Assembly (NCBI RefSeq): GCF_015222005.1
Contig: NZ_JADFFL010000003.1
Location: 1-64,000 of the forward strand
Reading direction: 5' to 3'
Source: Mucilaginibacter myungsuensis
GTDB lineage: Bacteria; Bacteroidota; Bacteroidia; Sphingobacteriales; Sphingobacteriaceae
Length of the DNA stretch: 64,000 nt
Shown one piece after another: positions 1-8,192 of this stretch (within the stretch, counting starts at the first letter, position 1; every line of letters begins with the position of its first letter). Made by a program: the position numbers and the translations under genes. The notes under the pieces are model-generated. The model searched no databases and was not told the origin of the DNA. It saw nothing but the letters and a program-made list of their open reading frames with translations.

Positions 1-126
1 TTAGGCGGATGGAAAGGATACGAAAGCTATAAAAATCCCGGAATTACCACGCTATGGATAGGTCTTGGTCGTTTTAATGATGCAATGGAGGCCTATTGTC
101 TCCATAAAGATGTGTCCACACGATAG
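1..126 (+). CDS. IS4-like transposase, C-terminal fragment (cut by window edge)
   Basis: An open frame from the first base ends at a TAG at 124-126 and gives 41 residues that begin LGGWKGY and continue with a GITTLW...GL stretch. This resembles the extreme C-terminus of IS4-family DDE transposases, where LGGWKGY is followed by a proline/glycine turn and a final helix. The catalytic DDE residues would lie outside the window, so function cannot be judged. It reads toward the end of ftsZ and is separated from it by a terminator. No terminal inverted repeat of the element could be recognised in the 45 bases after the stop. The family call rests on a short tail recalled from memory. Confidence 0.6.
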   Translation, partial: LGGWKGYESYKNPGITTLWIGLGRFNDAMEAYCLHKDVSTR

Positions 127-170
127 CCCCAAGGAGGGAATTAAGAGCACAGATTGTGCCTATTCTACAA

Positions 171-202
171 AAAAGACCCTTGCAATAACACAAGGGTCTT
201 TT
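171..202. terminator. Bidirectional intrinsic terminator after ftsZ
   Basis: A perfect 12-bp stem, AAAAGACCCTTG (171-182) with CAAGGGTCTTTT (191-202), encloses an 8-nt loop. The arms end in T or A runs on both strands, so it can end the ftsZ transcript on the minus strand and the transposase transcript on the plus strand. It starts about 20 bp beyond the ftsZ stop codon. Confidence 0.85.
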
Positions 203-222
203 AAAATATGATCTAAAACTCG

Positions 223-1875
223 TTAGTCAACGTTATCGTGCAAGAAAGAATTGTTCCTGCGGATCTCGGTATTACCTTCATCATCCGACAACAGAGAGAA
301 ACGAGATATTTCACTCTCTGACGATGCCGGGGTTTGCTGTAAAGCGATCTCTTTACGGCGGTAGGCCGGTACGTTCTCTAATTCCTGGATGTTGCGGTTC
401 TTCAGCGTCAGGTCCTTTAAACGCATAATACGTTCGCGGGCTTTGCGCATTTGTTCTTCAACGCTCTCGGCAGTTTTGTTATCGTCGGCACCAACAATTG
501 GCTCTGGCTCCGGTTCCGGCTCAGGAGTAGGGGCTACGATAGCCTCTTCTTTGAACGATTCGAACTCGACCATGCTGTCAGATATCTTGAAAGTAAATCC
601 GCCAAAGTCGGCTGCTTCTTCCGGCTCCTCTTCCTTTACTTCCTCTATCAGATTAAACTTAACAGGCGCGGTGCTATCATTTGATGGCGACACCGGAGCG
701 GCTTGTACAGATGACGGCGCAGCGAACAGATCAAATAGTCCGGTCTGTTGTTTAACAGGTTCGGCACCCTTGATATACAGATCAGACGCTACAGGCTCAG
801 GGGCTGCAACCGGGGTAATAAACTCGTTAACCGGACGCACCAGCGGCTGGCTCTTGTTATCGTCCATCACCAAAGTAGATATAATGCGTTTGCTGCTTTG
901 CTCAACTTCGCGTTCGTCCTTAGTTTGGAAACCGGTTGCAATGATGGTTACCGAAAGTTTCTCGCCTAAGTTCTCATCCATACAGTTACCCCAGATCAGG
1001 TCAGCAGCTAAGCCGGCCTCTTCCTGGATGTAATCTGTAATGATGCTTACCTCATCCATGGTCACCTCGTTTATACCCGAGCTGATGTTCAGCAGGATAT
1101 AACGTGCACCTTCAATTTCGTTATCTTTTAACAGTGGCGACGCCAAAGCACCCTCCACAGCTTTAAATGCGCGGTTCTCGCCTTCGGCAGCGCAGCTACC
1201 CATAATAGATACACCGCTGTCTTTCATCACGGTGCGCACATCCTTAAAATCGACGTTGATATAGCCGGGCAACGTAATGATCTCGGCAATGCCCTTAGCG
1301 GCCGTGGTCAAAATATTATCAGCCTGTGCAAATGCCGAACCTAAGGTCAGGTTACCAAAGATCTGACGCAGGCGATCATTGCTGATCACCAAAAAGCTGT
1401 CAACGTTCTTTTTTAACTCTTCTAAACCTTCGTCGGCTTGCATTTTACGACGCTTACCCTCAAAGCTGAAAGGTGTAGTGATGATACCAACGGTCAGGAT
1501 ATCCAACTCGCGGGCTGCCTTGGCAATGATCGGGCTTGCGCCTGTACCGGTACCACCACCCATACCGGCGGTGATGAACAGCATGCGGGTGTTAGTCCCC
1601 AGCATTTCTTTGATATCATCGATGTTCTCGATAGCTGAGTTCTTACCTACCTCGGGGATAGATCCGGCACCCATACCTTCGGTCAAACTTGCGCCTAATT
1701 GCACCTTGTTAGGGATAGGGCTTAGCTCCAGAGCCTGGGCATCGGTGTTACAAATAATAAAGTCGACACCGGTGATCCCTTGCTTGTACATGTGATTCAC
1801 CGCGTTACCGCCACCGCCGCCAACACCAATAACTTTGATGATGGACGACTTTTCTTTTAACATTTCAAACTTCAT
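223..1875 (-). CDS. ftsZ: Cell division protein FtsZ
   Basis: Tubulin-like GTPase that polymerises into the cytoplasmic Z ring and recruits the divisome. The 550-residue product has the N-terminal glycine-rich loop GGGGGN (19-24), the tubulin signature GGGTGTG (106-112) and the catalytic T7 loop NVDFKDV (207-213). The GTPase core ends near residue 320. A long acidic, proline-rich linker of about 170 residues follows, then a basic stretch and a VPAYRR motif near 502-507 that looks like the conserved C-terminal peptide for FtsA binding. Unusually, about 43 more residues follow that motif, so it is not at the very end. An alternative start is Met5. It is the last gene of the dcw cluster, 122 bp after ftsA, with DnaA boxes in that gap and a strong terminator downstream. 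Confidence 0.98.
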   Translation of the reverse strand: MKFEMLKEKSSIIKVIGVGGGGGNAVNHMYKQGITGVDFIICNTDAQALELSPIPNKVQLGASLTEGMGAGSIPEVGKNSAIENIDDIKEMLGTNTRMLFITAGMGGGTGTGASPIIAKAARELDILTVGIITTPFSFEGKRRKMQADEGLEELKKNVDSFLVISNDRLRQIFGNLTLGSAFAQADNILTTAAKGIAEIITLPGYINVDFKDVRTVMKDSGVSIMGSCAAEGENRAFKAVEGALASPLLKDNEIEGARYILLNISSGINEVTMDEVSIITDYIQEEAGLAADLIWGNCMDENLGEKLSVTIIATGFQTKDEREVEQSSKRIISTLVMDDNKSQPLVRPVNEFITPVAAPEPVASDLYIKGAEPVKQQTGLFDLFAAPSSVQAAPVSPSNDSTAPVKFNLIEEVKEEEPEEAADFGGFTFKISDSMVEFESFKEEAIVAPTPEPEPEPEPIVGADDNKTAESVEEQMRKARERIMRLKDLTLKNRNIQELENVPAYRRKEIALQQTPASSESEISRFSLLSDDEGNTEIRRNNSFLHDNVD

Positions 1876-1940
1876 ATTCCTCGTTTTCAGCTACCTACAA
1901 CTTGATGAATTATTGGCTTGCGCAATTGTAATATTATCGC

Positions 1941-1982
1941 TTTTTCCACAAGAGTTATCCACAAAAGTGAATATGTGGATAA
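1941..1982. promoter_or_regulatory. DnaA-box cluster in the ftsA-ftsZ gap
   Basis: TTATCCACA at 1955-1963 and its inverted partner TGTGGATAA at 1974-1982 are both exact matches to the consensus DnaA box. They face each other across 10 bp. A third, weaker match (TTTTCCACA) ends at 1950. The cluster lies 66 bp and more upstream of the ftsZ start on the minus strand. Binding by DnaA is inferred from the consensus, not shown. Confidence 0.65.
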
Positions 1983-1997
1983 TTAATTATTTGTTAA

Positions 1998-3344
1998 CTA
2001 TTTTAAGAAGTCCTCGTCCTTAATGTCGTCTTTAATAAATCTTTTACCGGTCTCTAACAACTTACCGAACAAGCCGAATTTCTTCTCTTCCTCGTATTTC
2101 TCCTTCGGTTTGATAGATGCCGCGGTAGGCGTTTGCCCGGCCATTTCGTATTCCATCTTTTGGATACCTTTTATCAGCAGACCGATACCAGTAGCATACA
2201 TCGGGCTTTGCAGATCATCGTAAGTTGGTTTTGGCAATACTTCGTTCTTAGCCAAATGCTCATTAGGGTAACCTATACGGCAATCCAGGCCGGTAACAAA
2301 CTCTACCAGTTGCGCCAGGTGTTTTAACTGCGCACCACCACCGGTGATCACGATACCGGCGATCAGTTTTTTCTCGTAGCCGGATGTTTTGATCTCATAG
2401 TAGATATGCTCTACGATCTCTTCCATACGGGCCTGGATCACGAACGCCAGGTTCTTTACCGATATTTCCTTAGGTTCGCGGCCACGCAAGCCCGGTACAC
2501 AAACGATCTCGTTCTCTTTATTCTCGTCAGCCAAGGCCGAACCGAAACGCAATTTTAATTGCTCGGCAATGTTGCGCATTACAGAGCAACCCTCGCGGAT
2601 ATCCTCGGTAACGCTATTTCCACCGAAAGGAATAACGGCGGTGTGACGGATAATACCCTCGTGGAAGATGGCAACATCGGTAGTACCACCACCAATATCT
2701 ACCAACACCACACCGGCCTCTTTTTCCTCGTCGCTCAAAACCGATTCAGAAGATGCCAATGGCTCCAGGATCAGTTCCTGACTATCCAGCTGCGCTTTGT
2801 TAACGCATTTAACGATATTTTTGATCGCGGTCACTTGTCCCGAGATGATATGGAAATTAGCCTCCAAACGTACACCGGCCATACCGATCGGGTCTTTAAT
2901 GCCCGGCTCGTTATCAACGGTGAACTCTTGAGGTAACACATGAATGATCTCCTCGCCCGGTGCCAGCACCAGGTTGTACATATCCTCGACCAATTTTTCG
3001 ATATCCTTACGGCTGATCTCGTTCTCTTGCGAGCGACGCGTTAACAGGCCGCGGTGCTGCAAGCTTTTGATATGCTGGCCGGCGATACCTACGTTAACCA
3101 CCTTGATCTCTACATTAGATTGCGCGCCGGCAACTTCCACAGCCTGGATGATGCCTTGCACCGTTTTATCTATATTAGAGACCATGCCACGGGTCACGCC
3201 CGCGCTTTCGGCCTTGCCAATACCTAATACCTCGATCTTGCCGTTCTTACTGCGACGGCCAACAATAGCGCAAATTTTAGTGGTACCGATATCCAATCCT
3301 ACCGCGATCGGTGCACTTCTTTCGTTAGTCGAGCTTTTGTCCAT
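1998..3344 (-). CDS. ftsA: Cell division protein FtsA
   Basis: Actin-like ATPase that tethers FtsZ filaments to the inner membrane. The 448-residue product starts the actin fold with VGLDIGTTKICAIVG (about 15-29) and carries the phosphate-2 motif LVDIGGGTTDVAIF near 214. A later ITGGGAQLKH segment forms the adenosine pocket. The C-terminus has a linker and then an amphipathic FGLFGKLLETGKRF segment, the expected membrane-targeting helix, followed by an acidic tail. It lies 5 bp after ftsQ and just before ftsZ, the canonical order. The length is slightly above the usual 420 residues because of the C-terminal linker. Confidence 0.97.
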   Translation of the reverse strand: MDKSSTNERSAPIAVGLDIGTTKICAIVGRRSKNGKIEVLGIGKAESAGVTRGMVSNIDKTVQGIIQAVEVAGAQSNVEIKVVNVGIAGQHIKSLQHRGLLTRRSQENEISRKDIEKLVEDMYNLVLAPGEEIIHVLPQEFTVDNEPGIKDPIGMAGVRLEANFHIISGQVTAIKNIVKCVNKAQLDSQELILEPLASSESVLSDEEKEAGVVLVDIGGGTTDVAIFHEGIIRHTAVIPFGGNSVTEDIREGCSVMRNIAEQLKLRFGSALADENKENEIVCVPGLRGREPKEISVKNLAFVIQARMEEIVEHIYYEIKTSGYEKKLIAGIVITGGGAQLKHLAQLVEFVTGLDCRIGYPNEHLAKNEVLPKPTYDDLQSPMYATGIGLLIKGIQKMEYEMAGQTPTAASIKPKEKYEEEKKFGLFGKLLETGKRFIKDDIKDEDFLK

Positions 3345-3349
3345 ATTCC

Positions 3350-4213
3350 TTAATTATTATTAATAGCTGTTGTATCCTTAGGTGATGTTGTCGTGTCTTT
3401 TACTGCCACCTTAGCAGTATCTCTTTTCAAATTATCATTTTTGATACCGATGACCTGGTTGGTGTACTTAATGTTGATCGCTTTATAAGCTACCCAACCT
3501 ACCATCGGCACTGCCTGCTTATAAAAAGCCAACAGGTTTCTAAATTTCACATCTATCGAGTCGGCATTGTTACCCAGCAAAATGCGTTGGTTGCCCACGC
3601 GGGGTATCAATTCTATCTCGTGCAGATCGTTCACATATATCTGCGCGATCTGCGCTGTCCATAAACTGTCTTTACGGATAAAATCCGCTGTGCGGTAAAC
3701 CTCGCGGGCAAGCTTGGTGTGTAAGGTATCTACCCGGTTGGCAAACAATTCGTCTATATAGCCATTGGCCACTAACACCTTCGCGGTGAAATTTCCTGAT
3801 ATCGGCAATTTCATGCCATGCTGATCGATATAAAAATCCTGGTTAAACTTATTCAGCATCCGCATCATCGGTTGGCGCTGTTTTATCTCTACCATCACAA
3901 TGCCATCCATATCGGCATAAACACTCGCGTCCTCTATAAAAGGGTTACGTTTTAGCCTTGCTTCAAGCGCGTGTATATTGATCAGCTCTAAACGGCGACC
4001 TACCAATGTAGTGCTGCTTAAACCTAAAATATTGTTGACCTCTTCCTTATCTATAAAGTACTGGTTGCCGGGGATGATCACCTGCAGACCGGTACATGTT
4101 TGGGCCGATTTTTTAACGCTGATAAAACTCATCAGCACTACCAAGCCGCTCAGGCTCACTAACCAAATTAACCCGAATAAAATATGTTTCCAAAGACGTT
4201 TATTCTTAAACAT
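3350..4213 (-). CDS. ftsQ: Cell division protein FtsQ
   Basis: Bitopic divisome protein linking early cytoplasmic and late periplasmic division proteins. The 287-residue product has a short basic N-terminus, one membrane segment at about 11-31 (HILFGLIWLVSLSGL...), and then a POTRA-like region in which the family pattern 'Leu-Gly-Leu ... Leu-x-x-Ile-x-x-x-x-Leu-Glu' appears (NILGLSSTTL ... LINIHALEARLKRNPFIEDA). Sequence identity in this family is low, so position in the cluster carries much of the call. The start overlaps the murC stop by 8 bp, implying translational coupling. The C-terminal 25 residues are Thr/Asp-rich and probably disordered. Confidence 0.9.
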   Translation of the reverse strand: MFKNKRLWKHILFGLIWLVSLSGLVVLMSFISVKKSAQTCTGLQVIIPGNQYFIDKEEVNNILGLSSTTLVGRRLELINIHALEARLKRNPFIEDASVYADMDGIVMVEIKQRQPMMRMLNKFNQDFYIDQHGMKLPISGNFTAKVLVANGYIDELFANRVDTLHTKLAREVYRTADFIRKDSLWTAQIAQIYVNDLHEIELIPRVGNQRILLGNNADSIDVKFRNLLAFYKQAVPMVGWVAYKAINIKYTNQVIGIKNDNLKRDTAKVAVKDTTTSPKDTTAINNN

Positions 4214-5564
4214 GCTCCAGTATATTTTTAAGCGGTTGCACTAATTGGTCAATATCCCCTGCTCCAACAGTTAAAAGTAGTTCAGGGTTTTCAATACGCA
4301 CAATATCAAGCACTTCTTGTTTTCCACATTTGCGTTTATTCCACAATTTCATGCGGCCTAACAGCATTTGCGAGTTCACTCCCTCAAGTGGTAACTCACG
4401 TGCAGGATAAATATCCAGCAATAACAACTGATCGGCCATATCCAGCACCTCGGCAAAGCCATCGGCAAAGTCGCGGGTGCGGGTGAACAAATGTGGCTGA
4501 AAAACCACCGTCAGCTTTTTATCAGGATACAGTCTCCTTACCGACGCTATCGCGGCACGCAACTCCTCCGGATGGTGCGCATAATCATCTATATAGATAT
4601 GCTGATCATTCTTAACAATATACTCGAACCTGCGTTTCACACCTTTAAAGCTTGCCAACGCGCTCTTGATCGCGTTGGGGTCTACATCCAGCAATAAACA
4701 AGCCTGGATAGCCGCCGTAGCGTTCTCTATATTATGTATCCCGGCAATACCCATTTTGATATCGTTGATACGATGATCGGCATTGGTAAAGTCGAAATAG
4801 AAATCACCATCTGTAATGCGCACATTGCTTGCGATGATATCCGAATTTTCATCGATCGAGTAAGTGGTACCATCATGCTGGATCAGCAGACCACGGCGAT
4901 AGACCAAATGCCCGCCATCCTTGATCTGCGACGCGAACAAGCGGAACGACTCCGTCAGATGGGAATGGTCGCCATAGATATCCAAATGATCGGCATCCAT
5001 TGATGTGATGATCGCGATATCCGGATGCAAGGTCAGGAACGAGCGGTCGTACTCATCCGCCTCGACCACCATAATATCATTATCGCCATACAGCACATTA
5101 CTTTGGTAATTAGCCGCGATACCGCCCAAAAATGCCGAGCAATCTTTACCCGAATCCTTCAGGATATGCGCCACCATGCACGATGTAGTGGTTTTACCAT
5201 GCGTACCCGCCACAGCCACCGTATACATCCCCTTGCTGATCAGCCCTAATACCTGCGAGCGCTTGAACAATTCAAAACCCTTTTGCTTAAAGTAGTTCAG
5301 TATAGCCGAGTCCTTAGGCATAGCCGGGGTGTAGATGATCAGCGTGCCATCACAAGGCTTATCAAAATTGATCGGAATAAATTCCGCACGATCCTCATAG
5401 ATCACCTGTATTCCCTCGTGCTGTAAAGCCAGCGTAAGATCAGTAGATGTTTTATCATAACCGCAAACGATACAACCCAAACGGGCAAAGTAACGCGCAA
5501 GGCCACTCATGCCAATGCCGCCAATGCCTGCCAGGTAAACCCGTTGTATGTTGCGTAGTTCCAT
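4206..5564 (-). CDS. murC: UDP-N-acetylmuramate--L-alanine ligase MurC
   Basis: Cytoplasmic Mur ligase that adds L-Ala to UDP-MurNAc using ATP, the first step of stem-peptide assembly. The 452-residue product has the N-terminal GIGGIGMSGLA nucleotide-sugar loop (about 14-24), the ATP P-loop GTHGKTTTSC (about 120), the DHLDIYG segment of the central domain and the late DDYAHHPEE motif typical of MurC. It overlaps ftsQ by 8 bp. A 153-bp gap containing a strong palindrome separates it from murG, so the two may be joined by a processed or paused transcript. Confidence 0.97.
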   Translation of the reverse strand: MELRNIQRVYLAGIGGIGMSGLARYFARLGCIVCGYDKTSTDLTLALQHEGIQVIYEDRAEFIPINFDKPCDGTLIIYTPAMPKDSAILNYFKQKGFELFKRSQVLGLISKGMYTVAVAGTHGKTTTSCMVAHILKDSGKDCSAFLGGIAANYQSNVLYGDNDIMVVEADEYDRSFLTLHPDIAIITSMDADHLDIYGDHSHLTESFRLFASQIKDGGHLVYRRGLLIQHDGTTYSIDENSDIIASNVRITDGDFYFDFTNADHRINDIKMGIAGIHNIENATAAIQACLLLDVDPNAIKSALASFKGVKRRFEYIVKNDQHIYIDDYAHHPEELRAAIASVRRLYPDKKLTVVFQPHLFTRTRDFADGFAEVLDMADQLLLLDIYPARELPLEGVNSQMLLGRMKLWNKRKCGKQEVLDIVRIENPELLLTVGAGDIDQLVQPLKNILEHV

Positions 5565-5579
5565 CTTCGTTTCTCGTTA

Positions 5580-5710
5580 GTGAGTAGTTGATCAGGTTGA
5601 TTTAGTGAGTAGTTATTTTAAACAACTTAACTCAATCAATCTATTCAACTTAATCAACCCTCCCCCAACTCAACACCTAATAACCCTGCCGCCCATGGCA
5701 GGCGGCAGGG
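5580..5710. repeat. Intergenic palindromic repeat between murG and murC
   Basis: The murG-murC gap ends in a perfect 10-bp stem, CCCTGCCGCC (5684-5693) with GGCGGCAGGG (5701-5710), around a 7-nt loop, stopping only 7 bp before the murG stop codon. Beside it, 5587-5656 holds AT-rich imperfect repeats of the type TTAGTGAGTAGTT with a partly complementary AACTTAACTCAATCAA. There is no T-run, so it is more likely a REP-like element or an mRNA-processing hairpin than a terminator. Confidence 0.6.
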
Positions 5711-5717
5711 TCGCTCT

Positions 5718-6821
5718 TTAATTGTTGGTTGTTATTTGGGTAACTTCTTTCGCGATCACGTCATCGGCATTTGGCATAGCCAGTTTGCCAATGTTGTCGC
5801 TTAATTTCTTTTGTTTGTCTTTATCCTTCAACAGCTCTAAAGCCGTCTCTATTAATTTCTCTTCAGCATTACGATCAGCTACAAATACGCAGGCATTCGT
5901 TTCTACCAGTGCCATGGCGTTTTTGGTTTGGTGATCCTCGGCCACGTTCGGTGATGGTACCAAGATCACCGGCTTCTTTACCATGCATAACTCAGCTATC
6001 GTACCGGCACCTGCACGGGAGATGATCACATCCGCAGCTGCGTAAGCCAGATCCATCCTGTTCAAAAACTCCATCACCCGAACATTTGGGTGGTAATTCT
6101 CGCCCAGTTTTTCGATGATGCCTTTATAATATACCTTACCGGTTTGCCAGATGACCTGGACATCGGCAGCGATCAGCTTATCTAAATTGGCCAGCACACT
6201 ATTGTTCAGCGTACGTGCACCAAGGCTACCGCCGGTCACCAATATGGTTTTCTTTTCAGTCGATAGCTTCATCAGCTCTACCGCCTGCAAGCGTTTATCT
6301 TTAATATCGACCGATTCCTTGCGTATCGGGTTACCTGTTTTGATGATGGCATTGGCCGGGAAAAATTTGTCCATCCCATCAAAAGCCACACATATCTTTT
6401 TGGCCTTTTTAGCCAGCCATTTATTAGTGACCCCGGCATAAGAGTTTTGCTCCTGGATAAGGTAAGGGATGCCTTTTAATCCCGCCGCATACAACAGCGG
6501 ACCCGAGGCGTAACCACCCACACCTACTGCTGCATCAGGTTTAAAATCCCTGATGATCTGCAGTGATTTGCGTACACTGCCCAACAGTTTAACCGGGAAC
6601 ATCAAGTTCTTCCAAAGTGAAGCACGTTGGATGCCCTGTATATCCAGACCAATTATCTTGTAACCGGCCGCCGGAACTTTCTCCATCTCCATACGGCCGT
6701 TGGCACCTACAAATAATATTTCAGTAGCCGGATCCAGCCTCTTCAACGCATTGGCAATAGAGATAGCCGGGAAGATATGTCCTCCTGTTCCGCCTCCGCT
6801 TATGATGATCCTTTTTGCCAT
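5718..6821 (-). CDS. murG: Lipid II synthase MurG
   Basis: Membrane-associated GT28 glycosyltransferase that adds GlcNAc from UDP-GlcNAc to lipid I. The 367-residue product opens with the diagnostic GGGTGGHIFPA loop (about 9-19). It also has the acceptor-side EQNSYAG motif, the C-domain loop GGSLGART and a SRAGAGTIAEL donor-binding segment. Length is normal for the family. It lies 50 bp after ftsW in the canonical ftsW-murG-murC order. Confidence 0.98.
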   Translation of the reverse strand: MAKRIIISGGGTGGHIFPAISIANALKRLDPATEILFVGANGRMEMEKVPAAGYKIIGLDIQGIQRASLWKNLMFPVKLLGSVRKSLQIIRDFKPDAAVGVGGYASGPLLYAAGLKGIPYLIQEQNSYAGVTNKWLAKKAKKICVAFDGMDKFFPANAIIKTGNPIRKESVDIKDKRLQAVELMKLSTEKKTILVTGGSLGARTLNNSVLANLDKLIAADVQVIWQTGKVYYKGIIEKLGENYHPNVRVMEFLNRMDLAYAAADVIISRAGAGTIAELCMVKKPVILVPSPNVAEDHQTKNAMALVETNACVFVADRNAEEKLIETALELLKDKDKQKKLSDNIGKLAMPNADDVIAKEVTQITTNN

Positions 6822-6871
6822 GTACTTTTATCTTTTGCGATGAACCATTAACAATGACTCATGAACTCCTT

Positions 6872-8071
6872 TTACGCCAACCCTATCTCGCCAACAATGA
6901 TCTTATTATTGCTGACATCGTTGGCGGTCTTTTCTTTAGTTCCTTCAATTTTTGAGGCTTCGCTCTCGTCGATGTGACGGCTTACTGAAAGAATGATACC
7001 GAACGCGATACTGGTGAACAATATGGATGTACCACCCATACTTACCAACGGCAGCGGCACACCTGTTACCGGACCTAAACCTACCGCGATAGCCATGTTG
7101 GCAAATGCCTGAATGGTAAGCGTGAAACTTAGCCCAGCAGCCAGCAATGCCCCAAAAGCTTTTGGGGCCTTCGTGACTATCTTAACACATCGGTATAGCA
7201 AGAACATGTACAGACCGATCACGATCAAACCGCCTACAAAGCCATATTCCTCAACAATGGTGGCGTAGATAAAATCCGAATATGATTGCGGCAAATAGTT
7301 ACGCTCGGTACTATTACCCGGCCCTTTACCAAATAAACCACCAGTAGCGATCGCGATCTTAGCATGTGAGCTTTGGAACGACTTATCAGGATCGGCCTGC
7401 TCCGGATGCATGAACGAGTTTATACGTGAATAGTAGGTATGACGCCGCGGACCTAACATCATAACCGCAGCCAACAATATTGCGCCGCCCAAACAAACAA
7501 TGGCGATCTGTTTGATACTGATACGACCAATAATAAGCAGCAACACACTAACACCGAACAGCATCAATGCCGTAGATAAGTTAGCCAAAGCGATAAGCAC
7601 GAAAACTACACAGACCGATCCCATGATGGGGATAAAGGAGTTCTTAACATCCTTAATATTCTCCTGCTTACGCGATAACAAACGGGCCAGATAAGTGATC
7701 AAAGCCAGCTTGGCTAAGTCGGATGTTTGGAATGTGAACCCTGTGCCTGGTATAGCGATCCAACGGCTCGCATCGTTCACGTGGCTACCAAATACCAATG
7801 TGTAAGCCAACAACGGAACAGTGATATACATCAGCACCTTGGATATACCGGCATAATAGCGGTAATCAAGTTTGTGCGAAATATACATCAGCGCGATACC
7901 ACCAAAGATCATCAGCATGTGTTTGAACAGGATAACCTCGGTAGCTTTACCTTGCTTATAAGCCAGCGTGCCCGTAGAGCTATACACCGACAGCATCGAT
8001 ATCGCCGACAATAGGATCACGATCAGCCAGATCCAGCGGTCGCCTTTTGTGTTACTGAGTATCTTGTTCAT
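6872..8071 (-). CDS. ftsW: Peptidoglycan glycosyltransferase FtsW
   Basis: SEDS-family integral membrane polymerase that makes septal glycan strands with its partner PBP. The 399-residue product has about ten hydrophobic segments starting at residue 12. It includes the conserved loop with GPGNSTERNYLPQSYSDFI followed by EEYGF, and the late VTGVPLPLVSMGGTS motif that marks SEDS proteins. Position between murD and murG favours FtsW over RodA. The last 25 residues are a hydrophilic cytoplasmic tail. A dispersed repeat copy sits in the 121-bp gap to murD. Confidence 0.96.
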   Translation of the reverse strand: MNKILSNTKGDRWIWLIVILLSAISMLSVYSSTGTLAYKQGKATEVILFKHMLMIFGGIALMYISHKLDYRYYAGISKVLMYITVPLLAYTLVFGSHVNDASRWIAIPGTGFTFQTSDLAKLALITYLARLLSRKQENIKDVKNSFIPIMGSVCVVFVLIALANLSTALMLFGVSVLLLIIGRISIKQIAIVCLGGAILLAAVMMLGPRRHTYYSRINSFMHPEQADPDKSFQSSHAKIAIATGGLFGKGPGNSTERNYLPQSYSDFIYATIVEEYGFVGGLIVIGLYMFLLYRCVKIVTKAPKAFGALLAAGLSFTLTIQAFANMAIAVGLGPVTGVPLPLVSMGGTSILFTSIAFGIILSVSRHIDESEASKIEGTKEKTANDVSNNKIIVGEIGLA

Positions 8072-8094
8072 GTTTCTATTCTTGATCCTTTACT

Positions 8095-8172
8095 GTCATG
8101 CCGAACTTGTTTCGGCACCTCACTTGCTAAGCTTACCTTCTTGATGGGTTCCCGAAACAAGTTCGGGATGAC
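8095..8172. repeat. Dispersed GTCATnCCGAACTTG repeat, copy 1
   Basis: The left end GTCATGCCGAACTTGTTTCGG and the right end CCCGAAACAAGTTCGGGATGAC (8151-8172) are inverted copies of each other, about 78 bp end to end. Copies with the same termini lie at 37101-37178 and 42871-42972. Each unit can fold into a long hairpin. It sits in the murD-ftsW gap inside the dcw operon. Confidence 0.75.
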
Positions 8173-8192
8173 CTATCTTTAGTTTTACCTGA

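Noticed and set aside
389..1033. Long plus-strand open frame antisense to ftsZ
   Set aside because: Mirror of the ftsZ linker with Ser-rich low-complexity translation and no domain; ftsZ is unambiguous.
1941..1982. Chromosome replication origin
   Set aside because: Only three DnaA boxes, no AT-rich unwinding region of useful size and no dnaA or dnaN nearby; better read as a regulatory site.
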